Below are positions 1 to 7,899 of a stretch of 64,000 nt of DNA, one piece after another. Origin of the DNA: Christensenella sp. UBA2853. Its GTDB lineage: Bacteria > Bacillota > Clostridia > Christensenellales > Aristaeellaceae. Numbering within the stretch: position 1 is the stretch's first letter; each line of letters opens with the position of its first letter. The stretch is from positions 1-64,000 of the forward strand of contig DEFL01000057.1 of assembly GCA_002350845.1 (NCBI GenBank), in the 5' to 3' direction. A program made the translations under genes and the position numbers. The notes under the pieces are model-generated. The model did no database searches. It had not been told where the DNA came from and worked only from the letters and a program-made list of their open reading frames with translations.

Positions 1-48
1 GCTGCTATTTTTTTACAGCCCCCACAGGATTCATGGTTTTCTTCCGTC

Positions 49-804
49 TCAGTAGCCTGCCGCGGAATCCGGTTCAGGCGTCGGCGTCAGGAAGATTTCA
101 AAATGGGTGCCGTCATCATACGGAGTATAGTCCCCGTCATCATCGGAACCGTCGCGGACGGTCTCCGTATCAGGCTGGGGCACGGGCGTCACTTCCACGC
201 CGGCGTCCTCCTCGCTCTGCAGCGGGAACGTCAGCGTCATGGTCAGCCAGGCACTGGTATCCCCGAACCCGCTCAGGAAGCTTCCGCTGTCCCCGTAGGC
301 ATTCGGGCTGTAGGCCCAGTAGGTTCTCACCTTTTCGCTTCGGGCCGTGAGGACGTGGTCCTCAAAGGAGGTCGACGGATTCTTGTTGACCCTGGCCACA
401 TAGGCCTTCGGGTCTGCCATATACTGCGAGGCATGCTCTTCATCCCCCGCGGCGACGGCAATGCAGGCGGCGCACAGGGACGCAAAACCGTCCATGGAAG
501 ACGAACTGACTTCCATCCATTCCAGTCCCCTGCCCATGTTGACCGTGATCTGCACACTTTCCGGCGTATCTGAATCACTGACGGCTGTGATCCCGAGGCT
601 GGCCAGGGTGTCATAGCACTCAAACACCGAGTTGATGGGCAGAGCGTGCATCCCTTCAAGCGCCGTATTCACCTTTTCGATATAGGTCTTCAGCGCCGCC
701 TCGTTGGCTGTCAGGTCATTCGGCCAGACCAGCGCCTGTGCCGGAAAACAGACCATGGAAAACAGGAAAAGCAGGCAGATCAGCCCTGTGCTGAACCTTC
801 GCAT
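49..804 (-). CDS. Secreted protein of unknown function
   Basis: 251 residues. A hydrophobic signal peptide (about residues 1-24, ending near AQA) predicts export; no lipobox cysteine is seen. The mature part matches no family I recognise. The C-terminus is rich in Asp and Pro, with a TPTPEP motif typical of low-complexity tails in exported clostridial proteins. The start is supported by GGAGG seven bases upstream, lying inside the 3' end of the cytidylate-kinase-like gene, whose TAA stop directly abuts this ATG; the two genes are therefore very likely co-transcribed and translationally coupled. No function is proposed. Confidence 0.75.
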   Translation of the reverse strand: MRRFSTGLICLLFLFSMVCFPAQALVWPNDLTANEAALKTYIEKVNTALEGMHALPINSVFECYDTLASLGITAVSDSDTPESVQITVNMGRGLEWMEVSSSSMDGFASLCAACIAVAAGDEEHASQYMADPKAYVARVNKNPSTSFEDHVLTARSEKVRTYWAYSPNAYGDSGSFLSGFGDTSAWLTMTLTFPLQSEEDAGVEVTPVPQPDTETVRDGSDDDGDYTPYDDGTHFEIFLTPTPEPDSAAGY

Positions 805-1443
805 TTATTTTCCTCCAAGCAGTTTTTCCCGGAGTGCGATATACGCAATGATCATATCCACTGCGCCGTCATACCCGACCTTGCCCGTATCCAGGCACAG
901 GTCATAATTGTTCACATCGCCCCAGGTGGTGGTGGCATAGTAATTGTAGTAGGAAGCGCGTTCCTTGTCGTGGCGCTTCACGATATCCTGGGCACGGGAC
1001 GGCTCGGCACCGCGCTCAATGGCGCGCTCAATCCTGTGCTCCATATCCGCCTTCAGGAAGACATTGACCACGTTCTTTTCGTCGCGCAGCACATAGTCCG
1101 CGCAGCGTCCGACCACCACGCACGGGCCGTTGCCGGCAAGCCTGCGGATGGTATCGAACTGGGCAAGGAAGATTCTGTGGTTGAGCGGCATATCCATATA
1201 CATGGTGGACGGATTGCCGTGCGTCTGAACGCCGGTCACCAGAGAATAGAGGAAAGAGCGGGTGGGCTTTTCGTCATGGTCTTCAAAAAGTTCCTCACAG
1301 ATTCCGCTGTCCTTGGAGGCCTCGGAAAGGATTTCCTTGTCGTAATAAGGAATTTCAAGGCGTGAAGCCAGACGGCGACCCACTTCACGTCCGCCGGAAC
1401 CATACTGTCTTCCGATTGTAATGACCATGTTTGTCTTTGCCAT
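805..1443 (-). CDS. Cytidylate kinase-like family protein
   Basis: 212 residues, the size of the Cytidylate_kin2 (AAA P-loop) family. The N-terminus carries a P-loop-like GRQYGSGG (residues 11-18) preceded by a short beta strand, followed by REVGRRLA and YYDKEIL, all typical of this family of putative nucleoside monophosphate kinases. These proteins are common in Clostridia and are distinct from canonical Cmk; their real substrate is generally unproven. It heads a two-gene unit with the secreted protein downstream. Start chosen at the ATG preceded by a GGAGG-containing site (CAGGGAGGTAAG). Confidence 0.8.
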   Translation of the reverse strand: MAKTNMVITIGRQYGSGGREVGRRLASRLEIPYYDKEILSEASKDSGICEELFEDHDEKPTRSFLYSLVTGVQTHGNPSTMYMDMPLNHRIFLAQFDTIRRLAGNGPCVVVGRCADYVLRDEKNVVNVFLKADMEHRIERAIERGAEPSRAQDIVKRHDKERASYYNYYATTTWGDVNNYDLCLDTGKVGYDGAVDMIIAYIALREKLLGGK

Positions 1444-1489
1444 TGCACTTACCTCCCTGATGTGTATTCAGTTCTGTGCCGTTGACTGT

Positions 1490-1518
1490 ATTGTATCAAA
1501 AAATCCGAAAGCGGGCAA
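1490..1518 (-). promoter_or_regulatory. Candidate promoter for the kinase-like/secreted protein pair
   Basis: On the minus strand a -35 TTGCCC (1513-1518) and a -10 TACAAT (1490-1495) are separated by 17 bases, about 45 bases upstream of the kinase-like start. The -35 lies at the very end of or just past the GldG-type gene, so this would be an internal promoter. Sequence match only. Confidence 0.45.
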
Positions 1519-1524
1519 GTGAAA

Positions 1525-2973
1525 TCAGTGTCTGCGGTTTCTGGGGACCAGAACCAGGAGCGCCAGGGCCAGGACGCCGGCGGGCAGAAGGAAAATGATC
1601 ACCTGGCCGCCCAGCACACTGCCTGCACGGAGAGAGGGCCGCACCGCCTGTCTGGACATGATGTTCAGGTCCGTCGCCTCCACGCCCGCCAGGTATTCCG
1701 TCATGCGCAGAATAAATTCCTGGGCGTCGGTCATGGCATAGACTTCACTGGATGTGAGGAGCGTCGAACACCCAATGACCGCGGCGCGCGACACATGGCC
1801 GCCCTCGGTCACGCGCTCCGACTGCAGAGCGAGGGCAAAGGGACCCATTTCATCCGTGTCCTGCTGTTCAAGCGTCGAAAGATCGCCGTCGAGGGGCCGG
1901 AGATACGCGCGGCTGGTCGTGGAGAGCAGTGTCCACACGGTCAGGTCGCGGTCGGTCGCCCCCGGCGTTTCAAACGCGCGGGAGCCGGCCATGAGCAGGG
2001 TATTGCTGCCCGAGGCCACAAGGTCAGCCGTCACTTCCGTCGACTGCATGATCGGGAGGAGGAACAGCTGGTACCCGTTATAGTAGCTCGAAGGTTCCTC
2101 GGCGGACGCGATGACAATGCCGTCCTTGGGAAGGAAACGGTAGCTGCGCATGAGAGAGAGGAGGTTCGGCATGTTCTCCACGGGGTCGGAATAATCGCAG
2201 GTAAAGAGCACGCCCCCGCCCTCCTGCAGGAAGTCGCGGATGACCGTCACTTCCGATTCGAGCAGGTCGCGCACCGGGGAGAGCACAAAGAGCACGTCCC
2301 CGGGCCTGAGTGCCTCTTCATTCCCTGAGAGCGTAAAGTAATTGACCTCATAGTTATTGCTGCTCAGAAGGTCTGCCAGCACCGCGGTCCCGTCACTGTC
2401 CAGTTCCCCGTGTCCCTGAAGGATCATGACCCGGGGAATCTCGTCGAGCGCGACGTACCGGATGGCCTCAGTCAGGCTCTTTTCATACGAAAGCCCTGCG
2501 ATCTCATACGCCCCGGCCTCCATATTGTAGCCAAGGGAATAGAAGTCCGTGGCATCGAGGATCCGGAAGCGTCCGGTCTCCTCGCACGTCACAATCACTG
2601 AGTCCGAGGACACGCTCTCGGACGTTGCCGGGTTTTTGTATTTCTGGATGAGCGCGGGGTTCAGGCGGATATCCACCTGTTCCCAGGTCACCTGATCCGA
2701 CGCGCTGGCATAGCGGTTCAGGAGTTCCAGCAGCGGCGCATCCTCAGCGCCTCTGGAATAGACCGCATAGATATGCACGGGGTGCTTCAGTTCCCCGAGC
2801 ACCTGCAGCGTCGTCTCACTCTGCGTGGTCACCGCGTTGAAGGAATGGTCCCGTCGCCAGCCGTATTGCACTTCGAGCGCGTCCGCAAGCAGGCACAGTC
2901 CGGTCAGAAGAATCACCAGGGATACGATCAGGACAAAGGATGCGGAGGGTTTTCGGATCACCGTTTTCTTCAT
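1525..2973 (-). CDS. GldG-type ABC auxiliary protein
   Basis: 482 residues. An N-terminal membrane segment (about 12-32) is followed by a large predicted extracytoplasmic domain like ABC_transp_aux/GldG (IFT52-like), including ILQGHGE and a FTCDYSDP stretch, and a C-terminal membrane helix (about 455-475) ending in a basic tail. In this family the protein partners a GldA ATPase and GldF permease; the transported substrate is unknown. It overlaps the permease gene upstream by 4 bases (ATGA), so the trio is one translationally coupled operon. Family assignment rests on topology and gene order. Confidence 0.82.
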   Translation of the reverse strand: MKKTVIRKPSASFVLIVSLVILLTGLCLLADALEVQYGWRRDHSFNAVTTQSETTLQVLGELKHPVHIYAVYSRGAEDAPLLELLNRYASASDQVTWEQVDIRLNPALIQKYKNPATSESVSSDSVIVTCEETGRFRILDATDFYSLGYNMEAGAYEIAGLSYEKSLTEAIRYVALDEIPRVMILQGHGELDSDGTAVLADLLSSNNYEVNYFTLSGNEEALRPGDVLFVLSPVRDLLESEVTVIRDFLQEGGGVLFTCDYSDPVENMPNLLSLMRSYRFLPKDGIVIASAEEPSSYYNGYQLFLLPIMQSTEVTADLVASGSNTLLMAGSRAFETPGATDRDLTVWTLLSTTSRAYLRPLDGDLSTLEQQDTDEMGPFALALQSERVTEGGHVSRAAVIGCSTLLTSSEVYAMTDAQEFILRMTEYLAGVEATDLNIMSRQAVRPSLRAGSVLGGQVIIFLLPAGVLALALLVLVPRNRRH

Positions 2974-3680
2974 TTCAGTCCCCTCCTTCTTGCGCGGTCC
3001 AGACCATACACGGTGAGGGCCAGCGCGAGCACGGTCACCGCGAGATCAAAGATGATCGAGGCAAAGGAGAGCTGGCCCATGAGGAACGGCTCATTGCGGC
3101 TGTAGAGGCTCACAAAGTCCAGGACCCGGCCGATGGCGGAAGGCACGGACAGGGAGAGCATATCCAGCATCCAGAGGATGAAGTTCGCGCCGAAGGCGTA
3201 CAGCACGGCCGTCACCTGGCCGGATGCGAGGGAGGACATGAGGAGGTCAATGGCGGCAAACGCCATGCCCTGAAGCATAAAACCGAGGTAGCCGGTGAGA
3301 ATTTCTCCCGGATACACCGCGCCGTAGGCTCCGACAATCCCGACATACACAAAGGTGAGGATCACGGTCAGGAGCATGACGGTCAGCGCAGCCAGATATT
3401 TGCCCACGACGATCCCGGTCAGGCTCACCGGGCTTGAGAGAAGCAGGCGGTCCGTCTGTTTCTGCTTTTCCTCAGCCATGAGGCGCATGGTCAGCACCGG
3501 GGAGAGCAGCATCCACAGATAGCTCATCTGCCCCAGAAACGTCAGAAGGTCGCTTGAGCGCGTCTGGAGGATCTGCAGCTGGAAGAGGATCGAGGAAATC
3601 AGAAGGAAGATCCCGATATAGACATAGCCCGTTGCGGTTGTAAAGTAGCTCTGGACTTCCCTTCGCCAGATGGCGGTCAT
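2970..3680 (-). CDS. ABC-2 type permease, GldF-like
   Basis: 236 residues with about six membrane helices. The sequence MRLMAEEKQKQTDRLLLSS (near residues 66-84) is the hallmark of the GldF/ABC-2 permease family, where the E-E-K-x-x-x-T-x-x-L-L motif lies in the first cytoplasmic loop. It would form the membrane part of an ABC transporter with the ATPase encoded just upstream and the GldG-type protein just downstream; both junctions are 4-base overlaps. Substrate unknown. Confidence 0.87.
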   Translation of the reverse strand: MTAIWRREVQSYFTTATGYVYIGIFLLISSILFQLQILQTRSSDLLTFLGQMSYLWMLLSPVLTMRLMAEEKQKQTDRLLLSSPVSLTGIVVGKYLAALTVMLLTVILTFVYVGIVGAYGAVYPGEILTGYLGFMLQGMAFAAIDLLMSSLASGQVTAVLYAFGANFILWMLDMLSLSVPSAIGRVLDFVSLYSRNEPFLMGQLSFASIIFDLAVTVLALALTVYGLDRARRRGLK

Positions 3681-4624
3681 ACGCTCTCCCCCTCCTGTCC
3701 GGTCACCTGGAGGAAGACTTCCTCCAGCGTTTCCTTTTTCGGTACGAGCAGGAGCAGCGGAAGGTCCCGGGCGGCAAGCAGGCGGAAGAGCTTTTCGCCC
3801 GCCGCATCCGTATCCCCGGCGACGGTCAGGAGGCCCTCAGTATATCCCTCGGTCGTGCTCTCGAGCACCTGCAGTTTCCTGAAGCCCGGGAGATCCCGGA
3901 GCACGCTCTGCAGCTGTCTGACCTCTGCGCGGACCGAGAGGCGGATCTCACTGGTTCTGCCTTCCTTTTCCAGCTCGGACAGCGTCTCCTCGCGGATCAC
4001 TTTCCCGTGATGCAGGATCACAATCTTCCGGCACAGGGACTGGACTTCCGTGAGCATATGCGAAGAGAAGAGCACGGTATGGTCTTTTCCGAGCGTGCGG
4101 ATCAGTTCCCGGATCTCCACGACCTGTCTCGGGTCAAGGCCCACGGTCGGTTCATCGAGAATGAGCACCGGCGGGTCCCCGCACAGGGCCTGCGCAATCC
4201 CGGCGCGCTGCCGGTAGCCCTTGGAGAGGTGACCGAGCATGCGGTCCCGCACGTCGCCGAGCCCGCACAGTTCCAGTATGTTGTCCACATGATGGCGAAT
4301 CCCCGCCTTTTCCACTTCCCTGAGGCGGCAGACAAAGGTCAGGTAATCCCGGACCGTCATTTCATCATACAGGGGCGGCTTCTCCGGGAGGTACCCGAGA
4401 TGCCGTCTGCAGTCCCTGCCGTTTTCTTTGAGGTCGAGTCCATCAATCTGAATGCTGCCGGAGGTGGGCGGCATGCAGCCCGTCACAATATTCAAAAGGG
4501 TCGTCTTTCCGGCCCCGTTCACACCGAGCAGACCTGTGATCCGGCCGTCCGGACAGGTGAAGGATACATCCGTTACGGCTCTTAAGTGGCCGTAGTCCTT
4601 GGTGATTGATTTGAGTTCAATCAA
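3677..4624 (-). CDS. ABC transporter ATP-binding protein, GldA-like
   Basis: 315 residues from a TTG start. Walker A GVNGAGKTT, signature HLSKGYRQR, Walker B PVLILDEPTVGLD and the H-loop SSHML are all present, as in GldA/CcmA-type ATPases that drive ABC-2 permeases; a C-terminal extension of about 90 residues is usual for this group. I chose TTG at 4624 because AGGAGG lies about seven bases upstream and the protein then begins IELKSITKDYG, as in the family; an in-frame ATG 29 codons further upstream has no ribosome binding site. First gene of the GldA-F-G operon. Confidence 0.9.
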   Translation of the reverse strand: MIELKSITKDYGHLRAVTDVSFTCPDGRITGLLGVNGAGKTTLLNIVTGCMPPTSGSIQIDGLDLKENGRDCRRHLGYLPEKPPLYDEMTVRDYLTFVCRLREVEKAGIRHHVDNILELCGLGDVRDRMLGHLSKGYRQRAGIAQALCGDPPVLILDEPTVGLDPRQVVEIRELIRTLGKDHTVLFSSHMLTEVQSLCRKIVILHHGKVIREETLSELEKEGRTSEIRLSVRAEVRQLQSVLRDLPGFRKLQVLESTTEGYTEGLLTVAGDTDAAGEKLFRLLAARDLPLLLLVPKKETLEEVFLQVTGQEGESV

Positions 4625-4754
4625 GATGCTCCCTCCTTTCCACACTAAGCATACAGGAAACATGCGACAAAGATATGAACAGTTTGAAAACTTTTCTGTC
4701 TTGGCATGCATTCATTGGAAGTTGTCATCCGGAATGGTCCAGACCCCCTCGGAC

Positions 4755-4815
4755 AAAAAGCACGGAACCCATGAGACAGCCACTTCTGCAGTCCATCTCA
4801 TGGATTCCGTGCTTT
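4755..4815 (-). terminator. Terminator of the alpha-glucan transport operon
   Basis: A long inverted repeat (arms 4755-4776 and 4796-4815, about 20 paired positions with minor mismatch, around GCACGGAA and CATGAGA) is followed on the minus strand by a run of T. It lies just beyond the stop of the last permease gene and upstream of the GldA operon. The A run on the other side would also let it work from the plus strand. Confidence 0.8.
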
Positions 4816-4834
4816 TTCGTTTCAATTTTTTCTT

Positions 4835-5686
4835 TCAGCCTTTGACACCACCGGCCGTCAGGCCCTGCACAAAGAACTTCTGACAGAGGATAAAGATCAC
4901 CACCACCGGGATCAATGTCAGCACCGACATGGCAAACACATAGCCCCACTGGGTGAACTGATGCTGACCGAAGAAGCCCGCAATCGCAATGGGCAATGTA
5001 CGCTTTGCATTGTCATTGATGACAGTGTTCGCCCAGGGATACTCCTCCCAGGCCGTCAGGAAATTGAAAATGCTGACCGACGCAATCGCGGGCGAAGAGA
5101 GCGGCATCGCGATTTTTCTGTAGACTGTCCACACATCTGCACCGTCAATCCAGGCCGCTTCCATAATCTCACCCGGAATATTCTCCATAAATCCCTTGAT
5201 CATGAAGGTGGAGAACGGGATCACCCAGGCGACATAGAACGGAATCAGGCCCCACAGCCGATTGACCATGCCCAGCCGGGTCGCCAGTTCAAACTGCGGG
5301 ACAATCATGGTGGTGCCCGGGATGATCATGGTAATGATGATAAACACAAACAGCACCCGGGTCAGTTTGGACTGGAATTTACCCAGCACAAACGCCATGG
5401 CGGACCCGACCAGCGCCGCAAGCGCAATCGTTGTGACCGACACGGTGACGGAATTCAGGAAATTCAGGTAAAACTTGCTCTGATGCAGAATATAGTCATA
5501 GTTTTCCAGCGTCAGCGCTTCCCATCTCGGGAAGAAGCGCGGCGGGTATTCATACAGTGCGCCATTGGGCCTTAAGGACGTGGAAATCATGTAAATCATG
5601 GGCAGGGTGAAAATCACGGTTCCGGCTGCAAGCAGCAGATAGCGGATCACCGCCCAGCGAATCCTGGCAGCATGCCTGCTGTTCAT
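4835..5686 (-). CDS. Sugar ABC transporter permease, MalG-like
   Basis: 283 residues, six membrane helices. The EAAx3Gx9Ix-LP loop is visible as EAAWIDGADVWTVYRKIAMPL, the site that contacts the ATPase in MalG-family permeases, and the C-terminus ends in GLTAGGVKG, the typical end of carbohydrate permeases. Last gene of the lacI-GH13-SBP-permease-permease operon and expected to import malto-oligosaccharides. Start supported by GGAGGGG eight bases upstream. Confidence 0.92.
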   Translation of the reverse strand: MNSRHAARIRWAVIRYLLLAAGTVIFTLPMIYMISTSLRPNGALYEYPPRFFPRWEALTLENYDYILHQSKFYLNFLNSVTVSVTTIALAALVGSAMAFVLGKFQSKLTRVLFVFIIITMIIPGTTMIVPQFELATRLGMVNRLWGLIPFYVAWVIPFSTFMIKGFMENIPGEIMEAAWIDGADVWTVYRKIAMPLSSPAIASVSIFNFLTAWEEYPWANTVINDNAKRTLPIAIAGFFGQHQFTQWGYVFAMSVLTLIPVVVIFILCQKFFVQGLTAGGVKG

Positions 5687-5699
5687 CTTTCACCCCTCC

Positions 5700-6584
5700 T
5701 TACGCATCCCGGTTTCGCATCATACGGAACTGGACGATCGCCAGAAGCCCCAGGGACAGGGCCATGACAAAACTGAGTGCCGCCGCATACCCGAATTTTC
5801 CCGTGCTGAATGCCTTGTAATACATCCATGTGAGCAGGGTGTCCGTCTGATGGGCGGGGCGGCCGCCCGTGATCATCTTGATGGACGTGAAGACATTGAA
5901 CCCGCCGATGGTCAGTTCAATCAGAGCAAACAGGATCGTTCCCCGGATCGCGGGCAGGGTGACGCTGACAAACTTCTTCCACGCACCGCACCCGTCGATC
6001 TCAGCAGCTTCATACAGATCCTGCGGCACCTGCTGCAGCGCAGCCAGAAAGATCACCATATTCCACCCGATGCCCTTCCAGATGCCGAGAATCATGGCCA
6101 CCGCCAGTCCGCTCCACCGGGTGTCCAGCCAGCGGATATTCGAGGATGTGAGCCCCAGGATTTTCCAGAGGAAATAATTCAGCAGGCCTTCCGTATTGAA
6201 GATATAACGGAACACCAGGGAGGCAATCACCCAGGAGGTCACAACCGGCAGATAATTGATCACGCGGAACGTCACAGAAAACCGGCGGATGCCGTTGAGC
6301 AGAATCGCGATGAACAGCCCCAGCACCATCTGCCCGGGCACGGTGATGAGGGTATACACGATGCTGTTGACAAACACCGTCCAGAACGTCGCATCCCCGA
6401 ACACTTCACGGTAGTTCATCAGACCCGCAAAGGGCTGTGTGAGCATGGAGGAAAAGCTCATATCACACAGGCTCATCCAGAAAAGACGAAGGATCGGATA
6501 GACGGTAAACAGGCCGAACACGATCATGCCCGGCAGCAGCAGTCCCATGATCTGTGCCCGGCTGACGCGGGATTTGATCATCAT
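5700..6584 (-). CDS. Sugar ABC transporter permease, MalF-like
   Basis: 295 residues from the chosen start, six membrane helices, with the EAA loop as YEAAEIDGCGAWKKFVSVTLP. Pairs with the MalG-like permease 13 bases downstream. The ATG at 6584 is preferred because GGAG lies nine bases upstream and the protein then begins MMIKSRVSRAQ; an upstream in-frame ATG (6641) would overlap the stem-loop that follows the solute-binding gene and has no ribosome binding site. No ATPase gene is present in the operon. Confidence 0.9.
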   Translation of the reverse strand: MMIKSRVSRAQIMGLLLPGMIVFGLFTVYPILRLFWMSLCDMSFSSMLTQPFAGLMNYREVFGDATFWTVFVNSIVYTLITVPGQMVLGLFIAILLNGIRRFSVTFRVINYLPVVTSWVIASLVFRYIFNTEGLLNYFLWKILGLTSSNIRWLDTRWSGLAVAMILGIWKGIGWNMVIFLAALQQVPQDLYEAAEIDGCGAWKKFVSVTLPAIRGTILFALIELTIGGFNVFTSIKMITGGRPAHQTDTLLTWMYYKAFSTGKFGYAAALSFVMALSLGLLAIVQFRMMRNRDA

Positions 6585-6603
6585 ATTTCCACGCTCCATC
6601 AAC

Positions 6604-6633
6604 GGCCGGGGCAGGCATCTGCCTGTCCCGGCC
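6604..6633 (-). other. Intercistronic stem-loop after the solute-binding gene
   Basis: A 13-bp inverted repeat (6604-6616 and 6621-6633, one mismatch, ATCT loop) sits between the solute-binding gene and the first permease. No T run follows on the minus strand. Such hairpins commonly protect the 3' end of the abundant binding-protein message or partly attenuate the permease genes; that role is inferred. Confidence 0.65.
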
Positions 6634-6641
6634 ATTTTCAT

Positions 6642-7886
6642 TTACTTCAAGAGGGTATCCCAGGAGGCCGCCAGTTCATCCATGGCTTCCTGTGCGGTCT
6701 TTTCACCGGTCACAACGGCATGCAGGGCCACCTGCAGATCGTTGTCCATCTCGCTCCAGGCTGCCACGGTCGGACGGGCTTTGGCCGTCTGAATGGCTTC
6801 AATAAACGGTGCATAATCTGCAGCCTTGACCGTTTCGCTTTCAAGCGCAGCGCGGTTGACCGGGATCTGGCCGCATTTGGCCATTTCTGTCTCGGCATAT
6901 TCGCTGGTCATGAACTGCATGAATTTCCATGCCGCTTCCTTATTGGCCGTGCTGAACATGGCAATGTCTTCCCCGCCCAGGACAGACACACTGCCGCCTT
7001 CACCGGCAGGAATCGGGGCAGTGCCGTAGGCGACATCCGGATAAGCGCCGGCAAGCTCGGCCGACTTCCAGGGGCCTTCCAGCATCATGGCATAGCGTCC
7101 GGTGCCAAATCCGTCGGTCATGGGGATATCGCCGGCATTGAATCCGGTGATGCAGCCGCTCTTGACGAGCTCTGCAAATGTCTCCACGGCCTTCACGGTC
7201 GCCGGGCTGTTGATAAATCCGCTGGCCTGTGTCTGTTCCGGATTGGTCAGGCTGCCGCCGAAGGACCAGATGAAGGGGCAGATATTCCATCCGGCCAGTG
7301 CGGGCTCATTCCAGCCCCAGACCTGCTGACCGTTGGCATTTTCGCCGGAGAGCTTCTTCAGGGTTTCGGTCCATTCATCCATGGTGGCAGGCACCGTGAC
7401 GCCGGCCGCTTCCAGCATGTCCTTATTGTAGAACACAATCTTGCTGTTGGTGTTCAGCGCCAGCGCATAGACATGTTCTCCAATCTTTGCTGTGGACATG
7501 GCGCTGTCCAGGAGCTTTCCGGAGACATCCGCAAAGTCCGGCATCTCTTCATCGAGCGCCACCAGGATGCCCATCTTCTGGAACTCAGGCAGCCAGGCGA
7601 TATCGCAGCGGGCCACGTCGGGCAGTGCATTGGAGTTGGCACTGACCAGGACCTTGTCGTGAAGTTCCGCCCACTCGTGGGAGACCGCATTGACTTTGAT
7701 GCCGGGGTTTTCCGCCTCAAAGGCCGGAATCAGGACATTCATCAGGGTTTCATTCTCTGCAGACTGCGCGCTGTAATGATGCCAGAAGCTGATGGTCACA
7801 CTCTCCTGCTCGGCCACGGCCGGGCTGAGTGAGAGCAGCATCATGCAGGCTGCCGCAAAGGCCAGGATTCTTGAAAAGATACGCAT
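6642..7886 (-). CDS. Sugar ABC transporter substrate-binding protein (family 1)
   Basis: 414 residues. A signal peptide of about 25 residues ends in AVA before EQES, and the mature protein opens with VTISFWHHYSA, typical of MalE-like family 1 binding proteins. There is a cysteine at position 14 but it sits inside the hydrophobic core without a lipobox, so the protein looks soluble rather than lipid-anchored. Operon context with a GH13 amylase suggests malto-oligosaccharide binding. AAGGAGG overlaps the TAA stop of the GH13 gene 13 bases upstream. Confidence 0.92.
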   Translation of the reverse strand: MRIFSRILAFAAACMMLLSLSPAVAEQESVTISFWHHYSAQSAENETLMNVLIPAFEAENPGIKVNAVSHEWAELHDKVLVSANSNALPDVARCDIAWLPEFQKMGILVALDEEMPDFADVSGKLLDSAMSTAKIGEHVYALALNTNSKIVFYNKDMLEAAGVTVPATMDEWTETLKKLSGENANGQQVWGWNEPALAGWNICPFIWSFGGSLTNPEQTQASGFINSPATVKAVETFAELVKSGCITGFNAGDIPMTDGFGTGRYAMMLEGPWKSAELAGAYPDVAYGTAPIPAGEGGSVSVLGGEDIAMFSTANKEAAWKFMQFMTSEYAETEMAKCGQIPVNRAALESETVKAADYAPFIEAIQTAKARPTVAAWSEMDNDLQVALHAVVTGEKTAQEAMDELAASWDTLLK

Positions 7887-7899
7887 GGTTGGTTCCTCC

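Noticed and set aside
5850..7832. A 660-codon open frame on the plus strand opposite the sugar-binding protein and permease genes
   Set aside because: It is antisense to three well-supported genes, its translation is His/Arg/Gly-rich without any family motif, and it has no ribosome binding site. GC-rich codon bias produces such frames.
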